Of a DNA stretch of 64,000 bases, positions 10,001 through 17,658 are shown one piece after another. Position 1 is the first letter of the stretch, and the number at the start of each line of letters is the position of its first letter. Both the position numbers and the translations under genes were made by a program. The notes beneath the pieces are model-generated. The model was given only the letters and a program-made list of their open reading frames with translations. It searched no databases and was not told the origin of the DNA. The stretch comes from an uncultured Saprospiraceae bacterium (GTDB lineage: Bacteria > Bacteroidota > Bacteroidia > Chitinophagales > Saprospiraceae): contig CALFDU010000015.1 of NCBI GenBank assembly GCA_937950315.1, positions 1 through 64,000 of the forward strand. The letters are read 5' to 3'.

Positions 10001-10291
10001 CAAAGATAAATTCATGACGTTTGATGCACCAACTACCATTTCTTGGGTAGTGTAACCTAAGTATGAAACTACCAAGACATCATTTTCATTTGCCATAATA
10101 GAGTACATACCGTCAATATCGGTAATAGCTCCATTGGTTGTTCCTTTAATAACAACGTTTGCTCCAATTAGAGCTTCATTGGTATCTCCTCCTGTTATTT
10201 TACCTGTAATCGCTTTCTGTCCAAAAGAGACAGCAGCAACTCCGAGTAATAATATCATGGAGAAACCAATTTTCTTCAATAGTTTTTTCAT
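7040..10291 (-). CDS. SusC/RagA family TonB-dependent outer-membrane transporter
   Basis: A 1083-residue protein of usual SusC length. The signal peptide ends at about residue 25 (VSFGQ). A CarboxypepD-regulatory-like domain follows (about 27-110, AITGKITGGDTNEALIGANV). The plug domain covers about 115-235, with the SusC signature LQGRVPGVTVVSNGQPG, VRVRGFGALGGNEPLYIVDG, and SASIYGARAAGGVI. The remainder is a 22-strand-type barrel ending in an aromatic residue (GVDVTF). It imports oligomers across the outer membrane using TonB energy, with SusD as lid. No N-terminal STN domain is present, so direct anti-sigma signalling through this protein is not expected. A long non-coding region lies upstream. 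Confidence 0.97.
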   Translation of the reverse strand: MKKLLKKIGFSMILLLGVAAVSFGQKAITGKITGGDTNEALIGANVVIKGTTNGAITDIDGMYSIMANENDVLVVSYLGYTTQEMVVGASNVMNLSLAEGALIQEVVVTGYTVDTRRSTPGSVSTIESAALKVQPSGNVEQQLQGRVPGVTVVSNGQPGTVSQVRVRGFGALGGNEPLYIVDGVPVGSTDFLAPDDIESTTVLKDATSASIYGARAAGGVIVYTTKQGKKGNSPLKVSYNGMIGATTPGEGNGVLNPQQQAEWTRNAIRNGALANGTEAGDIEYSHPQYGTGTGDSWTPSLPDFLLVGGNAAVNGNVDLNAEEANYNIDPNAGPIYQVVRANQAGTDWYDEITRTGILHRHNLGFSGGMDGGRIYVGLGVQDQEGILLHQKFSRYHARVNSEFDILPGLSVGQNLQMTHRSTRVLLGDAGGAGSSDDENVFLAASRMSPIIPVFDEFGGYAGTAAPGFNNPANPVAELDGRQNDRGFENAIFGNVYLKYSPIDNLTLKSSFGGRHGASSSVNFSRRTYENQENNSSFGYSRFEGNGTAWTWTNTANYSINVGGNSDLDILVGQEALNTGTFRGISASGINPFAQTPDFVTLSTVGSRVVNEFTTSGVTFSSLFGRVKYDFNDKYIVSAVVRRDGSSRFGAENRFGVFPAFSLAWRVSEESFMQGSNLFDDLKIRGGYGIMGNSNNVDPNNQFSLFGTSIGASSYDIGGTNSSAVDGFFRTRIGNPAARWERAVTANVGIDALLLDGALDLGVEVWSKRTEDLLFQAPVSVMTGGFASAPSVNVGEMLNTGIDLFVSYRGGSSDKFRYEVAVTGGFLNNEIVALADGIESLPNRSASYRGITPVLNQVGEPISAFFGYEVVGLFENDAAVAAAPTQEGAAPGRFQFADLDGDGEITIDDRTTLGSPVPDFTGGLNIDLDFGNIGLDIYSYASIGNEIFNASKIFTDFYPLFPGAAISDRVVDSWTPDNLDATIPIFESNSNFSTNTQSNSFYVEDGSYFRLQNITLSYNVPSSTASTRGLESARLFAGVNNVFTITGYSGADPSVGGAADTNFGIDLGNFPITRSWTFGVDVTF

Positions 10292-10895
10292 GTAATAAAA
10301 ATTTGGTTTGAATGTTAATTTTCTACTTGATGTGAAATTTACACTAATATAATTTTTTCACTAAAACAATTAGGGGATTACAAGGCCTATTTGTTTAATT
10401 TTTTGAATGAATTTATCCTAATGCAGACATATAATCTCAAGTTGATTGTGCTTTCAAAATCTAATTCATGCTTAAAATAGGAAAAGAATGTGGTTTTTAC
10501 GGTAATTATATTTGCCAAACCGAAAAAAGACTAAACTTCCAGTACAAATTTAAGCATTTGCGGAAGCGTGGAAAAAATGTTTAAAAAATTAAAGCACTCA
10601 GAATATTAAGAACATTTTGTAGGAATAAAAAATGAACTTTAAGTATAATATTTTTTAGCAGTTTTACATCTTAATAGCACCAACAATATCTGAAAATGGA
10701 AAATTGGTTGATAGAAAACGGCGGAAAAAGCAATTGATTTGTGAAATCTAACCATGAAATTTAAACATTAGGACTGGTGATAAAACTGGTGATATTAGGG
10801 GTATAATAAGTATTTTGTTTATTTGATCATCGATTCACCAACTACGTTTTGCCAAATGAATTTTCAACGATTGATACATATCTATTCACTATTCA
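10292..10895. other. 604-bp non-coding region upstream of susC
   Basis: This stretch lies between the start of susC and the stop of the next minus-strand gene. It has no convincing ORF, tRNA or strong terminator. It is AT-rich with several A/T tracts. I see a possible minus-strand promoter near 10545-10574, a 12-bp-period direct repeat of ACTGGTGATA (10773-10782 and 10785-10794), and a TAGGGGTA octamer at 10795-10802. The length suggests a long susC leader or a multi-site regulatory region. Confidence 0.5.
10545..10574 (-). promoter_or_regulatory. Possible Bacteroidota-type promoter for susC
   Basis: On the minus strand TAAATTTG (10552 to 10545) matches the Bacteroidota -7 consensus TAnnTTTG. 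TTTC (10574 to 10571) is a near match to the -33 TTTG, with an 18-nt spacer. It would give a leader of about 250 nt. The motif is short and AT-rich, so chance is a serious alternative. Confidence 0.28.
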
Positions 10896-11951
10896 CTACC
10901 AACCACTCAAATCAGAATCGATGTCACTATTTAGACCCCTTTCCAATTTACTTCTAAAGAATGCTGGAGGACCACTGCATTCATTTATTGCTGAATCTAA
11001 TGCTCTTTTGTCTCCGGAAATACTGATTTCTTTGTATGAATCAGAAAGGCTATTTCTGAATGATTGATCTGATTTAAAGCAATAACCTGTAATGTTCTCC
11101 GCATAAATATAAGTCGAACTCGATACCGTACCGGTGACCTTGGTTGTTGTGACTTTAGCAGTGACTGTTTCGTAAATAGGCGTGTAGATAATTTGTCCGC
11201 TGGTGTCTTGATGAGAGGATGTTCCTACTTTGATTTCTTTGGAATAACTGGTAGAGGAACTATGCGCATGTTCTACATAAGATATAGGTCCAAAGCTTGC
11301 CGAGATCACACAATCAGGCTCAAAGTCTGCTTCAGCTGGCAGCGGTCTGAAGAATAAACCTGTAGAGGGACGAAAGTTATGACTCACAAAAAATATTCTT
11401 CCTTCGTAAATACATTCTTGTTTTTTGTCATCGAGATTTTGAAAGAATCGGTCGCCGCCAAATGATATACATTCTTGAAACTCGAAATACGCTTCACGCG
11501 CATGATGTTTGGAAAGTTGATCATAATGAGTAGCTAGTAAGGCTTCTCCGTTTTGATAGAAATGGTCTACAATTTTAAAGTCCAGTTCTATTTTCTGATT
11601 ACAAAGTTGGTCATATTTGTTTTGAAGTTGTCCGTCAACGAGTTCATTGGCGGCGGCGATATCCTTCAATGTTTTGAAATAATTATTTTGAGCTTTCACC
11701 CAATCTTTTGTACTAGGTGAATCTGTTAGGTGAGCATTGTATTGTAATTCGTTTTGAATAATATGATCGGTTGATTTTGTCAAGACGAAGAGATTTGTAT
11801 TCAAGTCTTTGCCTGACTTTATTTTCTTTTGTGCGAGTTTAAAAGCTCTCTCTGACTCTCCTTTTTCAAGTAATTGTGAAGGAGTTGAGCAGGCTACACA
11901 CAGAATGCTAATTGATAAGGTAATGCATGAGAAGGTATAGGAAGTTTTCAT
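10896..11951 (-). CDS. Lipoprotein of unknown function
   Basis: About 351 residues from the ATG 11949-11951; alternative starts two and eight codons upstream would only lengthen the signal n-region. The signal peptide is followed by a lipobox-like CVAC. The N-terminal half is helical and charged and looks like a repeat/TPR-type scaffold (ERAFKLAQKKIKSGKDLN, then KYDQLCNQKIELDFKIVDHFYQNGEALL). The C-terminal half is rich in Ser/Thr and beta-prone (TPIYETVTAKVTTTKVTGTVSSSTYIY) and holds several Cys. I do not recognise the family. It is transcribed alone, divergent from the pirin gene. Confidence 0.75.
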   Translation of the reverse strand: MKTSYTFSCITLSISILCVACSTPSQLLEKGESERAFKLAQKKIKSGKDLNTNLFVLTKSTDHIIQNELQYNAHLTDSPSTKDWVKAQNNYFKTLKDIAAANELVDGQLQNKYDQLCNQKIELDFKIVDHFYQNGEALLATHYDQLSKHHAREAYFEFQECISFGGDRFFQNLDDKKQECIYEGRIFFVSHNFRPSTGLFFRPLPAEADFEPDCVISASFGPISYVEHAHSSSTSYSKEIKVGTSSHQDTSGQIIYTPIYETVTAKVTTTKVTGTVSSSTYIYAENITGYCFKSDQSFRNSLSDSYKEISISGDKRALDSAINECSGPPAFFRSKLERGLNSDIDSDLSGW

Positions 11952-12142
11952 GATCATTGTTTTTGATAATTCCAAGGTAGATCAAGAAACCCAAGATGAC
12001 GGTTATCAATGTGTTATTTAGTTCCTGTCTTTGGTTATCGTTCTGTTAAGTTTGTTAAGGAAATTTTAGAAATTCTTAAATTGATAACGAGAATTGTAAC
12101 AAGGGATACAATGCTTTGGTCTTTTTTGAAAACAAATTCATT

Positions 12143-12192
12143 CAAACCAACAAAACAAAAAAGTGATTTTGTTGGTTTGTTTATCAAACAAA
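12143..12192 (+). promoter_or_regulatory. Two overlapping inverted repeats just upstream of the pirin start
   Basis: CAAACCAACAAAA (12143-12155) pairs perfectly with 12167-12179 across an 11-nt loop. TTTGTTT (12176-12182) pairs with AAACAAA (12186-12192) across 3 nt. The two stems share TTTG, so they exclude each other. The second ends 5 nt before the ATG at 12198. This could affect ribosome access; there is no T-tract to make it a simple terminator. Confidence 0.4.
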
Positions 12193-12197
12193 ACGAT

Positions 12198-13160
12198 ATG
12201 AAACGAAGAGACTTCATTAAAGGATCAGCCATATTGGGCATGTCGGTTGCAAATAGTAGTTTGATCACTGCCAATTCTGGGATGTTTCACAGTAATACCC
12301 AAAGAAAAATATATCGTATTCTTAATTCGGATCGAGTGAATGTGGGAACATTGCCTGTGATGAGAGCCTTTGCTGGCGATCAAAATGATCATGTTTCTCC
12401 GTATGTTTTGTTTGATGAATTTGGTCCAGTTAATTTGAATCAGGGAGATGATCCACTCAGAGTCGATGCACATCCACATGCCGGCGTGACACCGACTACA
12501 TATTTTCTAGAAGGTAATGGACATCACAAGGACAGTTTGAATTATGATTTTCAAATTGGCAAAGGTGATTTCATGATGTTTAATTCGGGTAAAGGAGCGA
12601 TTCATATGGAAGAGTCCGGTGAGGGTCTTTACAAAGAAGGAGGCATTTATCATGGATTTCAGATTTGGCTGAATACCCCGTCGCAATATAAATTTATGGA
12701 CCCTACCACCTTGGTGCATCGTATCAATGATATGGGTAAGATTGAAACAGAAGATTATTCTATCAATGTAGTTTTGGGCGAATTGGGGGATGCGAAGTCA
12801 AGTATTGAATTGTTGACACCTGCATTCTTCTATCACGTAAAAATGAAAGAAAATAGTCGATTGGATATTCCTACAGATCCGACACACAATGCTTTCATCT
12901 ATCAGATCAAGGGCTCAATGGAACTAGAAGGAGCCAAGAAACTGAACACCAACCAAGTGGTGCTTTATCAACGAGGTGACAGCATCATCAATTTATATTC
13001 TGAGTGCGAATCTGAATGTTTGGTGCTGGGTGGTTTACCACTGGATGAGGTGGTTTATTCTTATGGACCTTTTGTTATGAATACCAAAGAGCAGATAAAT
13101 CTGTGTATGCAAAATTATCGCAAAGGGCTGATGGGCAATCCGGAGTTGGTGAATATGTAG
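12198..13160 (+). CDS. Pirin family protein with Tat-type signal
   Basis: A 320-residue protein starting at ATG 12198; the reading frame is open further upstream but only the MKRRDFIKGSAILG start gives a sensible twin-arginine signal. Pirins are two-domain cupins binding a metal. The four expected ligands are visible: His92 and His94 in AHPHAG, and His136 and Glu138 in AIHMEES. YHGFQIWLN at about 151-159 is the other family hallmark. Some pirins oxidise quercetin-like flavonoids and others act as redox co-regulators; export by Tat argues for an enzymatic periplasmic role here. Its stop abuts the stop of the convergent cohesin-like gene with no spacer. Confidence 0.9.
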   Translation: MKRRDFIKGSAILGMSVANSSLITANSGMFHSNTQRKIYRILNSDRVNVGTLPVMRAFAGDQNDHVSPYVLFDEFGPVNLNQGDDPLRVDAHPHAGVTPTTYFLEGNGHHKDSLNYDFQIGKGDFMMFNSGKGAIHMEESGEGLYKEGGIYHGFQIWLNTPSQYKFMDPTTLVHRINDMGKIETEDYSINVVLGELGDAKSSIELLTPAFFYHVKMKENSRLDIPTDPTHNAFIYQIKGSMELEGAKKLNTNQVVLYQRGDSIINLYSECESECLVLGGLPLDEVVYSYGPFVMNTKEQINLCMQNYRKGLMGNPELVNM

Positions 13161-15224
13161 TTAATGAACAATCACTTTCTTGACATCTAGAAGTCGACCT
13201 TGATCGTAACATTCAGCCAAATACAATCCTTTGCTTTTTGAATCCAGTCGAATGAGGTTCACTCCAGGCTCAATTGTTTGCTTTAAAACAAGTACGCCCG
13301 TTAGGTCATAAATGAAAATATCCCATTTGCCTTGAGCATCAATATTGAAAATGCCATTGTTTGGGTTGGGGTATATGTTTAAATCTGTTAAGTCCAAGTC
13401 TTGGGTTGATACAATGGAACAATCAATCACCTGAGCTTGAAGGCTGACACTAACATTGGGGCAAGGAGCTTGTGCTTCTGTTGTTGTAAAAATGAATTCA
13501 TATATGCCAGGATCTGCTCCTGTAAAATCGACAACCGTATCATCTATATTATTTCCATTGTCATCTTGCCACGCACCTTCTGCTTCAAGTATGAATTGAC
13601 TAAGGTCTAGGGTTGTTGGAAAATTAGAGTTGTCGGAATTACATAAGGTATCAGGATTAATTATGATTGGTGTTGGTGAGGCAAAAATTGAAAATGGCTC
13701 AATGTTTATATCTGTGCAACCAGCTGGAGCCATATCGAGTTGATATCTTAAAGAGTAATCTCCTGCAATAAAGTTTTGGTCGATGATTAATATACCATCA
13801 ACATCAGGCTGGATATCTGCTAAATCTCCTTCTGATCGTAGAATGGAAAATATACCGTCTACGGGTGTGTCGGGTGAAAGAAAATCAAAAAGATTCAGTA
13901 TGGTTTCTTCTTCATTGCAATGGTTTCCAATTGGACTTACATTCAATTCTGGACAACCACACTCGATTACTTGAATAATTATTTCAAACTGCTCATTAGC
14001 GCAAGGCGAAAAAGCTTCAGCATAAACATTGATACTGTAGTTTCCTGGGTCAACTCCTTCAAAATTTAAAATGTCGAGTGGATTGCTCATATCACTGCTA
14101 GACCAAAAACTTCCTGTACTGTTGGTAATTATGGAGTCTAAAATTATACTTGAAGGTTGGGTTCCAGCAGAATTACATACTGTAAATTGATTTTCCAAAA
14201 GTGCCAAAGCTTCCGTTTGCTCTAAAAAGAAATTGGTTGATTCTCGACAATCTTCAAAGGTGGCGTAGAGTGTGTAAAGTCCACCTTGGGTTACTTCCAC
14301 AATCCATGGTTCATCTAAATCTGTAGTGAACCTTTCGCCATCCGGATTGATCCATTCGTAATCTGTAAAATTATCGGGAGCAGAAAGTTCTCCATATTCA
14401 CATATAGGGTCTCCGAAAATTTCTAAAGGAATGTGCGATTCATTGGCCAAGCTTAATACCGTATTGTTTCCAGCTGCATCACTTACTGAAATGGTAATCA
14501 ATCCTTCGTTTTCTAAATCAGAATATGAAATTATTTCTTCGGCATCGAGTGTTCCTTGGTCCTGTAAGTTGAACCCACCTATGGTAAAATTATAGGGTGG
14601 GATACCACCACAAACTGAAAATTCTAACTCGCCGTTACAAAGATTTGAACTGATAAAAGTTTGATCATCACAGACGAGGCAAATATCACCGAAAGTAATA
14701 TCGTAGTTAATGTTGTCAATCTCTGTACAAATAGATCCGTCGGTATTTTCAAAAGCTATTTCAAGCGGAACAAAACTAGAGTTGATTTGAAAATCTGCGC
14801 AATTTCCTGGATTTCCAATTGCTTCAAAATGTAGCGTATAGATTGATACATTGGAGTCAAGTGTTTGTCCTACTCCATTTCCATTTGTCCATAAAAGGCC
14901 CACATAACCTTGGTCTAGTACACTTGGTGTTGGGTTGATGTTGACCAAACCAATAAGTGGGGAGCCTGTGTTATCGATAGATAAAAACTTTAATACAGTA
15001 GGGTCAAAATTGATGGTATATTGAAAAGAAAGTACTTCTTCAAAGTTGTCTACCATACATGTAACGGCAAATGTATCGCCTTCTACAATGTCAGTATCTG
15101 GAGCTTCAAAATACCAGGACAGGTTGTCAGCAAAACCTATATCTTCAGCACAATCTTGGCTACTTAAAGTTGTATTGAGCATAATGAATGCAATGAGAAT
15201 AGCCAATCGTGTTACAATATTCAT
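13161..15224 (-). CDS. Secreted protein with cohesin-like domain and T9SS type A sorting domain
   Basis: A 687-residue protein with a signal peptide (about 1-22). Residues 36-165 resemble a cohesin fold: DTFAVTCMVDNFEEVLSFQYTI-type opening, FDPTVLKFLS, and later GLLWTNGNG and YTLHFEAIG. The middle has several Cys-containing beta-sandwich units (C..L.FSVCGGIPPYNFTI; a W-rich DFTDYEWINPDGERF). The end (about 615-687) is a T9SS type A sorting domain, with LNIYPNPNNGIFNID, IYDLTGVLV, and a KGLYLAE strand. It should be secreted and anchored to the cell surface. No dockerin partner is recognisable in the window. Confidence 0.82.
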   Translation of the reverse strand: MNIVTRLAILIAFIMLNTTLSSQDCAEDIGFADNLSWYFEAPDTDIVEGDTFAVTCMVDNFEEVLSFQYTINFDPTVLKFLSIDNTGSPLIGLVNINPTPSVLDQGYVGLLWTNGNGVGQTLDSNVSIYTLHFEAIGNPGNCADFQINSSFVPLEIAFENTDGSICTEIDNINYDITFGDICLVCDDQTFISSNLCNGELEFSVCGGIPPYNFTIGGFNLQDQGTLDAEEIISYSDLENEGLITISVSDAAGNNTVLSLANESHIPLEIFGDPICEYGELSAPDNFTDYEWINPDGERFTTDLDEPWIVEVTQGGLYTLYATFEDCRESTNFFLEQTEALALLENQFTVCNSAGTQPSSIILDSIITNSTGSFWSSSDMSNPLDILNFEGVDPGNYSINVYAEAFSPCANEQFEIIIQVIECGCPELNVSPIGNHCNEEETILNLFDFLSPDTPVDGIFSILRSEGDLADIQPDVDGILIIDQNFIAGDYSLRYQLDMAPAGCTDINIEPFSIFASPTPIIINPDTLCNSDNSNFPTTLDLSQFILEAEGAWQDDNGNNIDDTVVDFTGADPGIYEFIFTTTEAQAPCPNVSVSLQAQVIDCSIVSTQDLDLTDLNIYPNPNNGIFNIDAQGKWDIFIYDLTGVLVLKQTIEPGVNLIRLDSKSKGLYLAECYDQGRLLDVKKVIVH

Positions 15225-15278
15225 AGGAAGTTATTTGCTTGATTTGTTTTGATATAATTAATAACGTGAATTTGGCTA

Positions 15279-16883
15279 TCAAGGCTTCTCGTACTTCTTA
15301 AAAAATTCGTCCATGCCTGGCTGGTTGATCTGAAAGCCTTCTGCTTCTTTGGCTTCGTCGGTCAGTTTTTTTACATCTTCCAATAATTGCTTGGCGTCAT
15401 AGATGACTCCATCTTTGATGGTGTATTTTACTCCTCCCACTCTCACGATCTCATTGTCTTCGGTCAATTTGATTGCACCGGTTCCGTACAATGACTTTAG
15501 GTTTTCGATTGGGTTTACATCTAGTAAGATCATGTCCGCTTTCTTGCCTACTTCTACACTACCAATTTCATCCTCAAGCCCAAGTGCTTCTGCTGCATTA
15601 TAGGTGGCCGATTGAATCACTTCCAATGGATGGAAGCCTGCTTCTCTTAATAATTCTAATTCGCGGATGTAGCCAAAGCCATACAATTGGAAAATAAAAC
15701 CGGAATCCGAACCAGCCGTTACTCTTCCACCTCTATTCTTGTATTCATTGACGAATGTCATCCATAGCTTGTAGTTGTCTCTCCAGTCCACCTCTTCTTC
15801 AGTGCCCCAATAGTGCCAGTAGGAACCATGTGAAATTTTACTAGGCATGTAAAATCTCCACAGACTTGGAAGCGTGTATAGTTCATGCCACTCAGCCCGT
15901 CTTGCTCTGTGGAGATCTCTACTCGCTTCATAGATATTGAAAGTAGGATTGAGGGTAAAGTCAGCGGCGATCAGATCGTCCATCACTTTGTTCCAGTGAT
16001 CGGAGTAGGGTGCTGCTGCTTGTTTCCATAATCTACCGGCTTCACCAAACCGATGTTGTTCATTTTGGTAGTTGTAGTCAACAGGGTAGTCTTGGATTCT
16101 TTTGTTTTCAAACAATGCTTCAGGCAAGCCATACCAATGTTCCATGGAAGTCAATCCTGCTTCCGCTGAATTCACTACGTTCCATCTTGCAACTTCTAGT
16201 TGTGCATGATGACATGCAGACTTTAATCCAAGTCTTTTGTTTTCTCTCAGGGCTGCATCAAATATTTTTGGCGCAAGCCCAAAAAACTTGATTCCATCTG
16301 CTCCATTTTTTGCGTTTTGTTGGACCCATGAGATTGCTTGCTCTGGTGTGCTGATAGGTTCTTTGCTACCTTGTCCAAAAACGGTGTAAGCCAAAATCCT
16401 CGGAGCGGTAATTTTATTTTCTTCACTTAGCTTTTTGTGTTTCAATACCCAATCCAATCCATTGCCACAGGAAGGTTCTCTTATCGTTGTAATTCCGTGC
16501 GCCATCCATAGTTTAAATACATACTCCGCATCTGCTCCTTGTGATTTTCCACCTATGTGTCCATGCATATCAATCAATCCAGGAAGCATGTACATACCTT
16601 CTGCATTGACTTCTTTTCCTCCTTCTTTGAGTTCTGGTCTTCGTTCGGGGTTGATGTCAACACCAGGGTAGCCGACGACTTTGATGTTTTTAATGATGTT
16701 GTTTTCTACGACAACATCTACAGGTCCGACTGGAGGAGCACCGGCGCCATTGATTAAGGTAACGCCTCTTATAATCAATTGATTGAATGGGCCTTCGCCT
16801 TCTGAAACGACTGGGGCTTCTTTAACTTGAGCGTTTAGGTTGATAAACAATAGGAAAAATGTAAAACTAAGTAGGGATTTCAT
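15279..16883 (-). CDS. Exported amidohydrolase (imidazolonepropionase-like)
   Basis: A 534-residue protein with a signal peptide ending in LNAQ. It is a metal-dependent amidohydrolase: the beta-strand LPGLIDMHGH supplies the His107-x-His109 metal pair. Further conserved pieces are DGIKFFG, SACHHAQ (candidate metal His), SMEHWYG and AGSDSGF (catalytic Asp region). It ends with the small beta-sandwich typical of the superfamily (SVEVGKKADMILLDVNPIENL). Exported members of this group hydrolyse dipeptides or cyclic amides; the substrate is unknown. It is divergent from the DsbA-like gene with only 39 bp between the starts. Confidence 0.9.
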   Translation of the reverse strand: MKSLLSFTFFLLFINLNAQVKEAPVVSEGEGPFNQLIIRGVTLINGAGAPPVGPVDVVVENNIIKNIKVVGYPGVDINPERRPELKEGGKEVNAEGMYMLPGLIDMHGHIGGKSQGADAEYVFKLWMAHGITTIREPSCGNGLDWVLKHKKLSEENKITAPRILAYTVFGQGSKEPISTPEQAISWVQQNAKNGADGIKFFGLAPKIFDAALRENKRLGLKSACHHAQLEVARWNVVNSAEAGLTSMEHWYGLPEALFENKRIQDYPVDYNYQNEQHRFGEAGRLWKQAAAPYSDHWNKVMDDLIAADFTLNPTFNIYEASRDLHRARRAEWHELYTLPSLWRFYMPSKISHGSYWHYWGTEEEVDWRDNYKLWMTFVNEYKNRGGRVTAGSDSGFIFQLYGFGYIRELELLREAGFHPLEVIQSATYNAAEALGLEDEIGSVEVGKKADMILLDVNPIENLKSLYGTGAIKLTEDNEIVRVGGVKYTIKDGVIYDAKQLLEDVKKLTDEAKEAEGFQINQPGMDEFFKKYEKP

Positions 16884-16922
16884 GTGTTGGTATTTGGAAC
16901 TAAGATAAACTATCTTTAAGCT

Positions 16923-17594
16923 ATGAAGAAAATATTCATTTTTTTATTTGTTTTGTTAAACACAGCGATGATGGCCCAGAGTAATACTAAGATTATATAT
17001 GTTGGAGATCCTATGTGTTCATGGTGTTATGGTATTGCACCAGAGTATAGTAGACTAATTGATAGATTTGATGGCGATTTAGAGTTTGAGTTGGTAATGG
17101 GTGGATTGAGGCCATATAATACTCAGACGATGCCGGAGTTGAAAGATTTTTTAACGGAGCATTGGCATGAAGTAAATGAAAGGAGTGGACAGGAATTTAG
17201 CTATGGAATTTTGGATGATGCTAGTATAACCTATGATACAGAGCCGCCATCTAGAGCAACAGTTGTTGTAAGGCAATTGAGCCCGGAAAAAGAAATAGAG
17301 TTTTTTAAGAAGGCACAAACATTGTTTTATAAAGAAAATAAAAACATGCACTTGGCAGAGAGTTATTATGAGCTGTTGGACGATATGAATATTGACAAGG
17401 AAGCTTTTACCACTGCATTCAATTCTGATGAGATGAAGCGTAAAATCAAAGATGATTTTAGTAGAGCGAGTGCATTGAATGTCAATAGTTTTCCTACGAT
17501 AATTCTTGAGCATGAAGGCAAGTATCATGCAATCGCAAGAGGGTATTCCACAGCTGATAAGATGATTAAAAGGATAGAGAATATTGTCAAATAA
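16923..17594 (+). CDS. Exported DsbA-family (FrnE-like) thioredoxin-fold protein
   Basis: A 223-residue protein with a signal peptide of about 18 residues (MAQ end). The redox motif is C32-S-W-C35 in GDPMCSWCYG, typical of the FrnE/DsbA subgroup. The cis-proline lies at Pro191 in VNSFPTII. The helical insertion lies between, at about 70-185. It probably acts in the periplasm in disulfide formation or isomerisation, or as a thiol-dependent oxidoreductase; the exact role is not decided by sequence. It is a single gene, divergent from the amidohydrolase. Confidence 0.9.
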   Translation: MKKIFIFLFVLLNTAMMAQSNTKIIYVGDPMCSWCYGIAPEYSRLIDRFDGDLEFELVMGGLRPYNTQTMPELKDFLTEHWHEVNERSGQEFSYGILDDASITYDTEPPSRATVVVRQLSPEKEIEFFKKAQTLFYKENKNMHLAESYYELLDDMNIDKEAFTTAFNSDEMKRKIKDDFSRASALNVNSFPTIILEHEGKYHAIARGYSTADKMIKRIENIVK

Positions 17595-17628
17595 AAAACC
17601 CTGACATTCATGAAACAAAATGCCAGGG
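17592..17628 (-). terminator. Rho-independent terminator of the sigma/barrel operon
   Basis: CCCTGACATT (17599-17608) pairs with AATGCCAGGG (17619-17628) with one A-C mismatch and a 10-nt loop. On the minus strand six U follow. It overlaps the last codon of the plus-strand DsbA gene and ends the minus-strand operon. Confidence 0.8.
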
Positions 17629-17658
17629 CTATCAACTTATAACTGAAAATGTAGTTCC

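Noticed and set aside
10849-11067. 72-residue plus-strand reading frame
   Set aside because: It lies mostly antisense to the unknown lipoprotein gene and has no coding character.
12009-12197. Longer N-terminus for the pirin protein
   Set aside because: The extra 63 residues lack signal-peptide features and would bury the Tat motif; the ATG at 12198 gives a proper MKRRDFIKG start.
16893-16918. Promoter TTTG...TATCTTTA for the DsbA-like gene
   Set aside because: The spacer is only 14 nt and the element ends 4 bp before the ATG, which would leave no leader.
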